Source: Betaproteobacteria bacterium
GTDB lineage: Bacteria; Pseudomonadota; Gammaproteobacteria; Burkholderiales; Usitatibacteraceae
Reading direction: 5' to 3'
Length of the DNA stretch: 64,000 nt
NCBI GenBank assembly: GCA_016720925.1
Contig: JADKJR010000025.1
Coordinates: 24,622 to 88,621, forward strand
The notes under the pieces were generated by a model. That model saw only the letters and a program-made list of their open reading frames with translations. It was not told the DNA's origin and searched no databases. This document shows, one piece after another, positions 54,298 through 64,000 of this stretch. A program made the position numbers and the translations under genes. Each line of letters begins with the position of its first letter. Within the stretch, counting starts at the first letter, position 1.

Positions 54298-55503
54298 ATG
54301 ACTCACGAATTTTCCCGCATCAAGCGTCTGCCGCCCTACGTTTTCAATATCACCGCCGAACTGAAGATGGCGGCACGTCATCGTGGCGAGGACATCATCG
54401 ACATGTCGATGGGCAACCCCGACGGCGCCACGCCACAGCACATCGTCGACAAGCTGGTCGAAGCGTCCAAGCGGCCCAATACGCACGGCTACTCTGTCTC
54501 TAAGGGAATTCCGCGTTTGCGCAAGGCGATTGCCGACTGGTACAAGCGGCGTTATGACGTCGATCTGGATCCGGAAACGGAAGCAATCGTTACCATCGGC
54601 TCCAAGGAGGGCCTTGCCCACCTGATGCTGGCCACGCTGGATAGCGGCGACATGGTGCTGGTACCAAACCCCAGCTACCCGATTCACATTTATGGTGCCG
54701 TCATTGCCGGCGCGCAAATCAAGCACGTGCAAATGACCGAGGGCGTCGATTTTGTCGCGGAGGCCGAAAAGGCGATCCTCGAGTCCGATCCGAAACCGAA
54801 GATGCTGATCCTCGGATTTCCGTCAAACCCGACGGCAATGTGCGTCGAGCTGGATTTTTTTGCGCGTATCGTGGCATTGGCAAAGGCCAACAATTTGCTG
54901 GTGGTGCACGACCTGGCCTACGCCGATATCACCTATGACGGCTGGAAAGCCCCGTCGATCATGCAGGTGCCGGGTGCGCGTGACGTGGCGGTCGAATTCT
55001 TCACCTTGTCAAAGTCGTACAACATGGCCGGCTGGCGGGTCGGGTTCATGGTCGGTAACAAGAAGCTGGTCGCCGCGCTGACGCGCATGAAGGGCTACCA
55101 CGACTACGGCACCTTCACGCCCATCCAGGTGGCAAGCATCGCCGCCCTCGACGGCCCGCAGGAGTGCGTGAAAGAAATTGTCGCGGAATATCAGACTCGG
55201 CGCGACGTGCTGCACAAGGGATTGGCGGAAGCCGGCTGGGTGACCACCAAGCCCAAGGCAACCATGTACATCTGGGCAAAAATTCCCGAGCCATACCGGA
55301 AGATGGGCTCGCTGGAATTCGCGAAAAAACTTCTGATTGAGGCCAAGGTCTGTGTGTCCCCGGGCGTGGGTTTTGGCGAGCTGGGTGACGATCATGTACG
55401 GTTCGCGTTGATCGAAAACGCGGAGAGAACCAGGCAAGCCGTGAGGGGCATCAAGGAAATGTTTCGCAAGGATGGGTTTATCAAGGACGTTCCTCAAAAA
55501 TAA
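54298..55503 (+). CDS. alaC: Alanine/glutamate-pyruvate aminotransferase, class I
   Basis: Intact, about 401 residues from ATG 54298 (MTHEFSRIKRLPPYVFNITA). MGNPDGATP, GYSVSKGIPRLRKAIADWYK, PNPSYPIH, GFPSNPTAMCVELDFF, the PLP Lys239 in FFTLSKSYNMAGWRVGFMVG and C-terminal RFALIENAERTRQAVRGIKE. In many Proteobacteria this aminotransferase precedes hom and thrC as here. The ATG was chosen by homology over upstream in-frame starts. Confidence 0.94.
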   Translation: MTHEFSRIKRLPPYVFNITAELKMAARHRGEDIIDMSMGNPDGATPQHIVDKLVEASKRPNTHGYSVSKGIPRLRKAIADWYKRRYDVDLDPETEAIVTIGSKEGLAHLMLATLDSGDMVLVPNPSYPIHIYGAVIAGAQIKHVQMTEGVDFVAEAEKAILESDPKPKMLILGFPSNPTAMCVELDFFARIVALAKANNLLVVHDLAYADITYDGWKAPSIMQVPGARDVAVEFFTLSKSYNMAGWRVGFMVGNKKLVAALTRMKGYHDYGTFTPIQVASIAALDGPQECVKEIVAEYQTRRDVLHKGLAEAGWVTTKPKATMYIWAKIPEPYRKMGSLEFAKKLLIEAKVCVSPGVGFGELGDDHVRFALIENAERTRQAVRGIKEMFRKDGFIKDVPQK

Positions 55504-55559
55504 ACTGCCTCACCAACGCAGTCACCCTTTGCATTGCTCGGGATGACATTGCAGATACC

Positions 55560-56012
55560 ATGAAAATCATTCCCATCACCAATGCCATCGGCGAAATCAT
55601 CGAGCGCGAATGGCTCATCCAGGCCGAGGCCGTCCACCGGCAACTTCGACCACATTTGCCATTGGATTACGCCGGACGCATGAAAGCGGTCTTCGCCAGC
55701 GGCGCGGAAATGTCGGTATGCGTCCGCGATGGCAAAGTGCGCGGCCTCACGGTGTTCCGCATTCAGGAAAAAACCTTCAGCGGCCGCGAGATGTACTGCG
55801 ATGATCTGGTCACCGACGAAGCCGAACGGTCTACTGGTGTCGGCCATGTTTTGATGCAGCACATGGAAAGCATCGCCGCGCAGCGCGGCTGCGATTGCCT
55901 CGCGCTGGATTCCGGCTGTCAGCGCCAGCAGGCACACAAATTTTACTTTCGCGAAGGCATGACCATTCCTTCGTTTCATTTTTCCAAACCCATTCAGAAA
56001 TCCGCAACATGA
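55560..56012 (+). CDS. GNAT-family acetyltransferase
   Basis: 150 residues. YCDDLVTDEAERSTGVGHVL followed by MQHMESIAAQRGCDCLALDS and GCQRQQAHKFYFREGM is the acetyl-CoA-binding part of the GNAT fold (Q/RxxGxG-like: ERSTGVGHVL). Substrate unknown. Its stop overlaps the hom start by ATGA, so it is in the alaC-hom-thrC transcript. Confidence 0.88.
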   Translation: MKIIPITNAIGEIIEREWLIQAEAVHRQLRPHLPLDYAGRMKAVFASGAEMSVCVRDGKVRGLTVFRIQEKTFSGREMYCDDLVTDEAERSTGVGHVLMQHMESIAAQRGCDCLALDSGCQRQQAHKFYFREGMTIPSFHFSKPIQKSAT

Positions 56013-57319
56013 AACCGATCAACGTAGGACTGCTGGGACTCGGTACCGTCGGGTCCGGCACCATTGAAGTATTGAAACGTAATCGTGAGGAAATTTCCCG
56101 TCGCGCCGGACGCGAAATTCGCGTCACGCATGCTACCGCGCGCGATCTCAACAAGCCCCGCGATTTTTCACTCGAGGGAATTGAGTTGTTGCCCGATGGT
56201 GATGCGCTGGTCAGCCATCCCGATATCGACATCGTTTGTGAATTAATCGGTGGCGACACCACCACCAAAGAACTGGTGCTGAAGGCGATCGCCAATGGCA
56301 AGCATGTGGTGACAGCCAACAAGGCGCTGCTCGCCAAACATGGCACCGAAATCTTCGCCGCTGCGCTGAAAAACCGGGTGATGGTGGCCTTTGAGGCCGC
56401 CGTCGCGGGTGGTGTACCGATCATCAAGGCGCTGCGCGAGGGGTTGACGGCGAACCGCATCGAGTGGATCGCCGGGATCATCAACGGCACCTCCAATTTC
56501 ATCCTGTCGGAAATGCGTTCGCGCGGTGCGAGTTTCGAGGCGGTACTGAAAGAAGCGCAAGACAAGGGTTATGCCGAAGCCGATCCCACATTTGATATCG
56601 AAGGTATCGACGCCGCGCACAAGCTCACCATCCTGTCGGCCATCGCGTTCGGCATTCCGGTGCAGTTCGACAAAGCCTATACCGAAGGCATCTCTCAACT
56701 CACCGACAAGGACATCAAGTACGCCGAACAACTGGGCTACCGCATCAAACTCCTTGGCATCACCCGCCGGGCAAACGAGGGCATCGAGCTGCGGGTGCAT
56801 CCGACGCTGATTCCGTCGAAGCGGCTGATCGCGAACGTGGAGGGCGTGATGAATGCCATCCTTGTCAAAGGCGATGCGGTTGGCGCAACGCTGTACTACG
56901 GGCGCGGCGCCGGGTCGGAAGCCACCGCCAGCGCGGTGGTCGCCGATCTCGTTGATGTAACGCGTATGCTGACCTCCGACCCGGAACACCGCGTGCCGCA
57001 TCTCGCGTTCCAGCCCGATCAATTGCACGACACGCCGATACTGAAAATGGAACAGGTCGTGACCGGCTGCTACCTGCGATTGCGTGCGTACGACAAGCCC
57101 GGCGTGATGGCCGATGTCACACGCATTCTGGCCGACGGCTCCATATCGATAACCGCCATGCTGCAAAAGGAAGCGGAAGAGGGCGAAGATGTCGTGGACG
57201 TGATCATCCTCACCCACCCGTCACTGGAGAAAAATGTCAATGCAGCGATCGCACGCATTGAAGCGCTGCCAACCATTGCCGGCAAGGTCGTGCGGATTCG
57301 CATGGAAGAACTGAGCTGA
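56009..57319 (+). CDS. hom: Homoserine dehydrogenase
   Basis: Intact, 436 residues from ATG 56009 (MKPINVGLLGLGTVGSGTIE, Rossmann GLGTVG). VVTANKALLAKHG, FEAAVAGGVPIIKALREGLT, WIAGIINGTSNFILSEM and AQDKGYAEADPTFDIEGIDA are typical; a C-terminal ACT domain (AYDKPGVMADVTRILADGSI) suggests feedback inhibition by threonine. Makes homoserine for threonine and methionine. Confidence 0.97.
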   Translation: MKPINVGLLGLGTVGSGTIEVLKRNREEISRRAGREIRVTHATARDLNKPRDFSLEGIELLPDGDALVSHPDIDIVCELIGGDTTTKELVLKAIANGKHVVTANKALLAKHGTEIFAAALKNRVMVAFEAAVAGGVPIIKALREGLTANRIEWIAGIINGTSNFILSEMRSRGASFEAVLKEAQDKGYAEADPTFDIEGIDAAHKLTILSAIAFGIPVQFDKAYTEGISQLTDKDIKYAEQLGYRIKLLGITRRANEGIELRVHPTLIPSKRLIANVEGVMNAILVKGDAVGATLYYGRGAGSEATASAVVADLVDVTRMLTSDPEHRVPHLAFQPDQLHDTPILKMEQVVTGCYLRLRAYDKPGVMADVTRILADGSISITAMLQKEAEEGEDVVDVIILTHPSLEKNVNAAIARIEALPTIAGKVVRIRMEELS

Positions 57320-57320
57320 C

Positions 57321-57704
57321 ATGCGCCTCAACCAGGTCACTGTCACGGTGACGGACATCGAATCGGCGTCCGCGTTCTATCGCACGCTCGGGCTCAAGAC
57401 GATTGTGAAAAGCCCGCATTACGCCCGCTTCGAATGCCCGCAGGGAGAAAGCACGTTCTCGATCCACCTGGGCGAGGTGTCAGCGGTGGCATCAACCGTG
57501 GTGTACTTCGAGAACGAACAACTCGATGCGGTGGTCAAAAAACTGAAATCCGAGGGGATTACATTTGATTCCGAGCCCGCCGACCAGCGCTGGCTTTGGC
57601 GCGAGGCGCGATTGCGTGATCCCAGCGGCAATCCGATTTGCCTGTTCCATGCCGGTGACAACCGGCTCAATCCTCCATGGCGTTTGCCTGAAGTGGTGAG
57701 TTGA
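57321..57704 (+). CDS. VOC-superfamily (glyoxalase-like) protein
   Basis: 127 residues, one base after hom ends. MRLNQVTVTVTDIESASAFY followed by RTLGLKTIVKSPHYARFECP, and RDPSGNPICLFHAGDN at the end, form one vicinal-oxygen-chelate module pair. Metal-binding Glu/His positions are only partly visible. Function unknown; likely co-transcribed with hom and thrC. Confidence 0.88.
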   Translation: MRLNQVTVTVTDIESASAFYRTLGLKTIVKSPHYARFECPQGESTFSIHLGEVSAVASTVVYFENEQLDAVVKKLKSEGITFDSEPADQRWLWREARLRDPSGNPICLFHAGDNRLNPPWRLPEVVS

Positions 57705-57706
57705 AT

Positions 57707-59140
57707 ATGAAATACATCAGCACGCGCGGCGCCGGTTCCGCGCCGGACGACCATCCCAAATCCTTCTGCGACATCCTGCTGGAGGGCCTTGCGCCGGACG
57801 GTGGCCTGTTCCTGCCGCAGGCGTATCCGAGCCTGAGCGAAGAAGAACTGGCGGCGCTGCGTCCGCTATCGTATCCGGCGCTCGCGTTCCAGATCATCAG
57901 CCGCTTCGCGGATGACATTCCGGCCGATGACCTGAAAGCCATGCTCACCAAGACTTACACGGAAAAAACATTTGGCAATGCAGACATCACGCCGGTCAGA
58001 ACCCTTGAGCCTGGCCTGCATATCCTGCAATGCTCGAACGGCCCGACGCTGGCGTTCAAGGATATCGCCATGCAGTTTCTCGGCAACCTGTTCGAGTACG
58101 TGCTGGCTAAACGTCACGCAGAAGTGAATATTCTCGGCGCGACCTCCGGCGACACCGGCTCCAGCGCGGAATATGCAATGAAGGGCAAGCATGGCGTGCG
58201 CGTGTTCATGTTGAGCCCGCATGAAAAGATGTCGCCGTTCCAGACCGCACAGATGTTTTCTGTCCAGGACGCCAACATCCACAATATCGCGGTGCGCGGT
58301 GTGTTCGACGATTGCCAGGATATGGTCAAGGCCGTATCCAACGATCTCGAATTCAAGGCTAAGTACAAAATCGGCGCGGTGAATTCAATTAACTGGGGCC
58401 GCATCGTTGCACAGGTGGTGTACTACTTCAAGGGCTATTTTGCCGTCACCGCCTCCAACGAGGAAAAGGTTTCGTTCGCTGTGCCGTCCGGCAATTTCGG
58501 TAACGTGCTGGCAGGGCATATCGCGCGCATGATGGGCTTGCCGATCAAACACCTGATCGTCGCCACCAACGAAAATGACGTGCTGGACGAGTTTTTCCGT
58601 ACCGGCAACTACCGCCCGAGAAAGGCCGCGGAAACCCTGCAGACATCGAGCCCGTCGATGGATATTTCGAAGGCGTCGAATTTCGAACGTTTCCTGTACG
58701 ACTTTTTGTGGCGCGATCCCGCCTGCGTGCGCGAACTGATGCGCAAAGTCGAACACGAAGGCGGCTTCAATGTCTCCGACTGCGGCGACATCTGGAAACG
58801 CATGCCGGCCTTTGGTTTCATTTCCGGCCGCAGTTCACATGCGGATCGCATCGACACCATCCGCAACGTCTGGCAGAAGTATCAAATCGAAATTGATACG
58901 CATACGGCGGATGGATTGAAGGTCGGGCTGGCGCATCGCGAACCTGGTGTGCCGCTCATCTGCCTGGAAACAGCGTTGCCGGCGAAGTTCGAGGCGAGCA
59001 TCGTCGAGGCGCTCGGACGAAAACCCACACGGCCGCCGCAATATGAAGGCATCGAGGCGCTTCCACAGCGATTCGAAGTAATGAATGTCGATGCCGACGC
59101 GGTGAAACGTTTGATCGCACGGGTCGTAGGCAAAGTCTAG
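57707..59140 (+). CDS. thrC: Threonine synthase
   Basis: Intact, 477 residues from ATG 57707; a TTG at 57701 is also in frame. MKYISTRGAGSAPDDHPKSF, the PLP lysine in GPTLAFKDIAMQFLGN (about Lys118), ATSGDTGSSAEYAMKGKHGV and VPSGNFGNVLAGHIARMMGL. Converts O-phosphohomoserine to threonine. The longer, fold-type II 'class 1' threonine synthase seen in Proteobacteria and yeast. Confidence 0.97.
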   Translation: MKYISTRGAGSAPDDHPKSFCDILLEGLAPDGGLFLPQAYPSLSEEELAALRPLSYPALAFQIISRFADDIPADDLKAMLTKTYTEKTFGNADITPVRTLEPGLHILQCSNGPTLAFKDIAMQFLGNLFEYVLAKRHAEVNILGATSGDTGSSAEYAMKGKHGVRVFMLSPHEKMSPFQTAQMFSVQDANIHNIAVRGVFDDCQDMVKAVSNDLEFKAKYKIGAVNSINWGRIVAQVVYYFKGYFAVTASNEEKVSFAVPSGNFGNVLAGHIARMMGLPIKHLIVATNENDVLDEFFRTGNYRPRKAAETLQTSSPSMDISKASNFERFLYDFLWRDPACVRELMRKVEHEGGFNVSDCGDIWKRMPAFGFISGRSSHADRIDTIRNVWQKYQIEIDTHTADGLKVGLAHREPGVPLICLETALPAKFEASIVEALGRKPTRPPQYEGIEALPQRFEVMNVDADAVKRLIARVVGKV

Positions 59141-59311
59141 CGCTGGCGCGCCTGCTGGCGGCATTATCTCAAGTAAGGGAACCCCAAGATCTCGTCATTC
59201 CCTGTCAGACGGGAATCCAAACTTGTTGAGATATCCCTACCGTTGTGCTTAACTTGGTTCCCGCCTGCGCGGGAATGACGGAAATTTGAGGCTTCGAGAA
59301 GTTGCTGGACG
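59141..59311. repeat. dRS3-like inverted repeats between thrC and the second giant gene
   Basis: ATTCCCTGTCAGACGGGAAT at 59198-59217 and GTTCCCGCCTGCGCGGGAAT at 59257-59276 have the ATTCCC-N8-GGGAAT plan of Neisseria dRS3 units. Before them lies a partial copy (CGCTGGCGCGCCTGCTGGCGG, 59139-59161) that resembles one end of the ~65-bp palindromic element. Confidence 0.75.
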
Positions 59312-59379
59312 TAAACTCCACCACCGGCGGGCCTCTCAGGCATAAAATGGCTGAAACGCCGCGCCAGTGCCGGAGTTTC
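59312..59379. repeat. Dispersed ~65-bp palindromic element, copy G
   Basis: AAACTCCACCACCGGCGGGC at the left, CAGGCATAAAATGGCTGAAA in the centre, GCGCCAGTGCCGGAGTTT at the right. Confidence 0.8.
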
Positions 59380-59639
59380 ACCTGCCGGATCGGGCCATTT
59401 CAACGGCGCATCGTGACGATGCTGCCGATTGACCCTGCCGTGTGAAGCGAGTAAATTAAATTGCGGTTGGATGCGCAGAGCTAACTCGCCACCATCGACC
59501 GCGCTTGCACCAGAATCAGCACCGGCACACGTCTCTCAACCGCACCACACGCATCGCTTAGGCTGTCATTGCGCCACGCAAGGACAGGCAGTTTCTGCAG
59601 TCGCGCACCCGCGGCTGGAATGGACAGGGAGAACTCAGC

Positions 59640-62600
59640 ATGGGCGCACCCGCAATTCGTCGTTTCCTGGCACTCGCCGGCTTCATAATGTTTACGCTAT
59701 CAACCGGCATTAGAGGATGCCGCCGCGCAGTGGACTTATCGCGTCGCAACCGATCCGTACATTCGCAACATCGGCGTCTTCCTCAATACGCCCGTGACGG
59801 GCACGAATACGCTTCATTGTGTCCACGCTGACCGATGGCATGTACAAGGTGATCGACACGGGCAATTCGCAGACGTCGACCTTTCAGAAAATAAGTAACG
59901 GCTTGCCGATCGTCGAGGTCAGGACGCACTCAAGTATCAGCACCACCGATTTCACCACCATGTATGCGGGCACCGACGGCGCCGGGTTGTTCAAAACCAG
60001 CGACGGCGGCGCGAACTGGCTGCCGCTCAACGGTTCGGGCGGACGGCGCTGGGCTGCTCAATGTTTGCCGGCATTAACTTCGACGCGACAACACCCCGCA
60101 CGCTCATCATTGGCACGGCGTGCCGCAACAACAGCGGTTTTTACAAAAGCATCGACGATGGCCTCACCTGGAGCCGCTTGGGTAACGCCACCTTGCCGGA
60201 CGATGTCGCCGTATCCGCATTGACCCGGGACGTTGCCTCGAATACATACTTCCTAGCCAGTAGCAACTATGGCATTTACAAGAGCATCGATGCGGGCGCG
60301 ACATGGTCCGCGGCGAACAGCGGCATCACGGCACCAAATGGAACCCTCAATACGTTCAACATTCAATTCACATCCGCTGCAACAGCGGGTCCGCCCGCTG
60401 GCCCCAACCAATCTTTTGGCGTATGTCCACGGCAGCGGCATGTATCGTTCGACCTACACTGGCGCGAGCTGACCTTGAGCAATGCGGGATTGCCCACGTC
60501 ATTGCCAGGGGATCGCGGCACTCGGCGGTATCGCCACGAGCAATTCAATCCTGCACGTCGGACTGGACAAGGAAGGCGTATATAAAACTATCGACGGCGG
60601 CGTCAACTGGACGCTGTGGGGAAAACCCGCTTACTGACGACAGGATGCTCATCACGCGCACAGTTGCGATCGCAACCGCCGGATCGACCTACTATTTCGG
60701 CACGCTGAATGGTCTGGCGAAAACAACAGACAACGCCACGACGATTAACGGCGTGCAGATGGGCGATGGCGGCGGTCGCGTCAATGCCATTACTCATGAT
60801 CGCGACACGCCATACAAAGGCTACGTGACCGGGCACACATTGTTCCGGATTGATTACATCTACGGTAATTGCAGTGCAGGTTGCGCGCCGATGGACTCGG
60901 GTGACCGGGAACACCATTGAAGGTGTCGCCTATTCAGGACAAATCCAACCCTGCGATTATCTACGTCACGACGACCAATCGCGGTATTTTCAAGAGCACC
61001 AATGGCGGCACCTCGTTCAGCGCGATCAACAATGGCCTGCCAAACATGATCGGCCAAACCAGCCGGCTGGCGATCGATGAAAATAACTCGCAAATATTGT
61101 ATCTAGGGTTGCGATGCCGCCGGCGTGTTCAAGAGCACTGATGGCGGCGCGACGTGGGTGGCATCGAACAGCGGCCTCACGACCCCGGAGGCGCGGTCGA
61201 TCAACACGGTGACACGGGATCACAACGAATCCGCCATCGTCTATGCGGCAACCGACGGGGCTTGTATAAGTCTACCGATAGCGGCGCGAACTGGACACTC
61301 AAGTATTCGGCGACTGATAACGGAGGCTCCCCGCTTCCCGTCACGCATTGCGGGTCCGCACCGGCAATTCGCTAGAGCTTGACATGGGCAACAATAACGT
61401 GAATGCCAACGGCACGCTCGCGCCATCTTCGGGCCTGCACAAGAGTATCGATGGCGGTGAAAACTGGACCAACATTCTCCCCGGCCAGGCGGTATCACAG
61501 GTGCGCGTGCTGTCGACCGGCGATATCTATGCCGGCATCTCGGCCACCACGGGCAATCCAGCCGTGTTGCTGTCGACAAATGGCGGAACCTCGTTTGCGC
61601 CCTATTCCGGCGGATTGAACGGCAGCGATATCCGTACCTTTGGCGTTGCCGCCGATCGTTCGACCATGCTTTCCCTGTCTCTTGAAAACGGATTCACACC
61701 CACAACCCGGCGGGACCGCCGCCCTTCCGTCCCGCTATCGGTTGCCATCACCGAGGCGCCGGGAATATTCTCAAGGGTTTTCCTCGGTTACCAGACAACG
61801 AATACCACGAGTCCCAGCAAAGCCGTCACCATAACCAACACGTCGCTAACAACCGCGACCGTCGTTGGTTTTGGCACGAACAACGATGAGTTTTCGGTCC
61901 TGAGTCACAACCGCTCGCTCGCGCTAGCGGCGGGAGCGTCTGTAAATGGCGAACGTTACCTTTACACCACGATTTAGTGCACCAGTTCCGCAGTGCTAAC
62001 AGCGGTGGGGCCTGTGACAGGCGTCGCCGTCAATCTTATGGAATCGGCATCCAGATTGGGCAACCCGCGTTGGTATTGTCGAATGACCGGCATGGTGCCC
62101 GCGTATCCTGGTTTTTACACGCAGCAGACCACGCGGGAAATCACTTTTGGCAATCAGGGCATCGGCACCTCGCGGACCATTTCTGTGAACTTGTTAAATG
62201 TTGGCACGGCGACGGCGACCGTGAACTTCTCTGGCGTTTCCGCGCCGATGAGCCTCGGTGGCACTTGTGGCACGACAATTCCGGCGGGCGGCAGCTGCCA
62301 GCTTGATGTGACCTACGCGCCTACCGGTGCAGGCACCACCAACCAGACGTTGAGCATCAACCACACCTCGCCTTCTCCGATCCAGAATCCGTCCTATCCC
62401 TTCCTTGCTTTATGGGATCGCCGAGAATATGGCGAACGACGGCAATCTTGTCCCGTCCTTTGGCGCGACGACAAACCCCGGCGGTGGCGGAAAGGCCTTC
62501 GTCTCCCTTTGGCCCGTACGGTGTGGAGTCCGTGGACCGGCTGGCGTTACAGCCCGACGGCAAGATCATTGCCTTTGTGTGGGCGCGCAAGGCGGTGGAG

Positions 62601-64000
62601 GATGGCATTGCTGTCGCCGGTGTGGCCTGCCTGAATACCGATGGCAACCCTGACACGACCTGGGGCAGCGCGGGCTTGTTCGGCTGGTGCCCGCTGCGGC
62701 GAACGCCTTCTTCAACGGCACCGCCGGTGTGCATGTTCAATCGACCGGCAAAGTGATCGTGGCACTTGCTTCCACGAATGGAGTCGCCAATGCGGACATG
62801 GTCATTTACCGGTTAGATTCCGCAGGCCAGGTCGACGCGTTTCGGCACCGGCGGCAGTACCGTGGTGCCCAATCTCGATCCATGCGCCTGGAGTTCTACG
62901 CGGACGACCGGATGCTCGCGAGCGGCAACGCCGACAATGTGAACTTCAACAAGATTGGCCTCGTCCGCCTGAATGCCGATGGCGGCCTTGATGGCAGCTT
63001 TGGAACTGCCGGACGCGCGGACATCCTGGTGCCGGATACCATGCAGCCGCCGCATACCCAGGCGCGCTTCGCACCGGTTTGCCGCGGACGGCAAGATATT
63101 CGTAGCCTATTCGTACGGTGGGGCAGTGCCCGCGATATTGCCCTCTACAGGCTCACTACGAGTGGGGGCATCGATGCGAGTTGGGGAACCGGTGGCCGCG
63201 TAAACGTCGCGGCAACCGCGCTTGAAGACAACGTGCGAAACATGCGAGTGCAGCCCGACGGGAAGCTCCTGCTGATGTCGCGCACCGAACGTGCTTCCGG
63301 CAGCGGCACCTACCTGACGGTTCTGGCGCGCCTGAACGCGGACGGTTCACCCGATACATTGTTCGGCACCGCCGGGCGTGGAAAGAACCGCGATCGCCTA
63401 GCACCAATCTTGCCGGTCCGATGCAATTGATGACTGACGGCAAGATTCTCGTTGCGGGCCGTCGCAATTGTGGTGGCGCCTGCCTTTCAGGCTCAGACAG
63501 CGTCATTGTTCGCCATAACCCGGACGGATCCCTCGACACCACCTTCGGCACCGGCGGCATTTATGCTTTCGTGATCACCGCAAATTTCGAGAACATCGGC
63601 GATATCCATCTGTTATCGGATGGCACCATCGTCGCAGGCGGGCAAGTTAGCCAGTTTGACATGGATCGCGGTGACGGCACGACCGGAAGCACCATCGACA
63701 ATGGCTTTGTCGTCAAGATCAAGAACACTGTCGCGCCGGTAGGACTGCTTGGCGTATTGTCCCGCAAAGTGCACGCCAGCGTCCCTATGACCTGCCAACT
63801 AATGTCGGTGCACCGATGAAGGTGGAGCCGAGGACCATCGGCGCCGGTCACCAGACCATATTCGAATTCAATCAGCCGATTTCCTGATAGGATCGCTGAC
63901 GACGACGATCGGCACGGCCACCGCCGCACCACTTGCCGGCGGAAATGACGTCACCGTCACCTTGACCGGCGTACCCGACAATCAGCGCACAACAATATCG
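59640..64000 (+). CDS. Second giant secreted protein (beta-propeller, Ig-like, delta-60 repeats), many frameshifts, partial
   Basis: Starts MGAPAIRRFLALAGFIMFTL, a signal peptide. Then, in changing frames: sortilin/BNR beta-propeller repeats (MYAGTDGAGLFKTSDGGANW, GIYKSIDAGATWSAANSGIT, GIFKSTNGGTSFSAINNGLP); a 'choice-of-anchor D' domain at 62110-62400 (REITFGNQGIGTSRTISVNL); delta-60-type repeats (LALQPDGKIIAFVW, MQLMTDGKILVAGRRN, NPDGSLDTTFGTGGIY); and from 63740 a module with SRKVH, YDLPTNVGAPMKVEPRTIGA and VTVTLTGVPDNQRTTIS that aligns with the C-terminal module of the protein at 33691-38841. At least ten frame changes occur in 4.3 kb. It runs off the right edge; a dockerin-like end is predicted beyond it. 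Confidence 0.72.

Overview
The window looks like a chromosomal segment of a GC-rich betaproteobacterium, probably from or near Burkholderiales. Supporting signs are the smpB / ratA-rnfH / DUF4124 / guaB-guaA neighbourhood, a Bug-type (TctC) periplasmic binding protein, a FimV-like protein, a polyhydroxyalkanoate-system protein, a GltIJKL importer and an alaC-hom-thrC cluster. I did not run any database search; all family calls come from reading motifs and alignable stretches.

Layout. 1-12.5 kb: a partial AbiEi-type antitoxin at the left edge, then guaB and guaA on the minus strand with an isochorismatase-family hydrolase, a glutathione S-transferase-like protein and an MFS transporter between them; then on the plus strand a lipoprotein, a DUF4124 protein, a FimV-like protein and a PilZ-like protein; then rnfH and ratA (minus) divergent from smpB (plus). 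12.5-20.4 kb: tRNA-His beside a 73-bp palindrome, manC, a HicB/HicA pair, and a capsule export cluster (KpsE/M/T-like, a glycosyltransferase, a methyltransferase). 20.8-23.4 kb: an IS21-family element. 23.9-30 kb: an S10 serine carboxypeptidase, a GMC oxidoreductase with a Tat-signal partner, a coniferyl-type aldehyde dehydrogenase and a small protein resembling a free-standing sigma-70 region 1.1. 30.9-33.5 kb: a PHA-system protein and a LytS/LytR-type two-component pair. 33.7-42.7 kb: an ECF sigma factor, a Ser/Thr kinase with a long C-terminal helical region, and a giant secreted multidomain protein, all in line on the minus strand. 42.8-48.2 kb: Bug protein, serine-glyoxylate-type aminotransferase, and a divergent FAD/Fe-S oxidase with an internal deletion. 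48.6-53.6 kb: YggU-like protein, hypothetical protein, glutamate/aspartate ABC importer. 53.8-59.1 kb: Mth938-like protein, aminotransferase, GNAT, homoserine dehydrogenase, VOC protein, threonine synthase. 59.6 kb to the right edge: a second giant secreted protein, broken by many frameshifts, whose last readable part matches the C-terminal module of the first giant protein.

Two themes run through the window. First, single-base frameshifts are dense at 1-4.4, 8.7-12.5, 15.5-23.2 and 59.6-64 kb, hitting housekeeping genes such as guaA and smpB, while long genes elsewhere (for example 5.2 kb at 33.7-38.9 kb) are clean. This is best read as uneven assembly quality and not as gene decay. Second, a palindromic element of about 65 bp occurs at least seven times, mostly just after stop codons, and one copy lies inside the start of the giant gene where it encodes the N-terminal part of its signal peptide.

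The most unusual candidate systems are the ECF sigma / Ser-Thr kinase / giant dockerin-like secreted protein locus with its second giant paralogue sharing the C-terminal module, and the free-standing sigma region 1.1-like protein.
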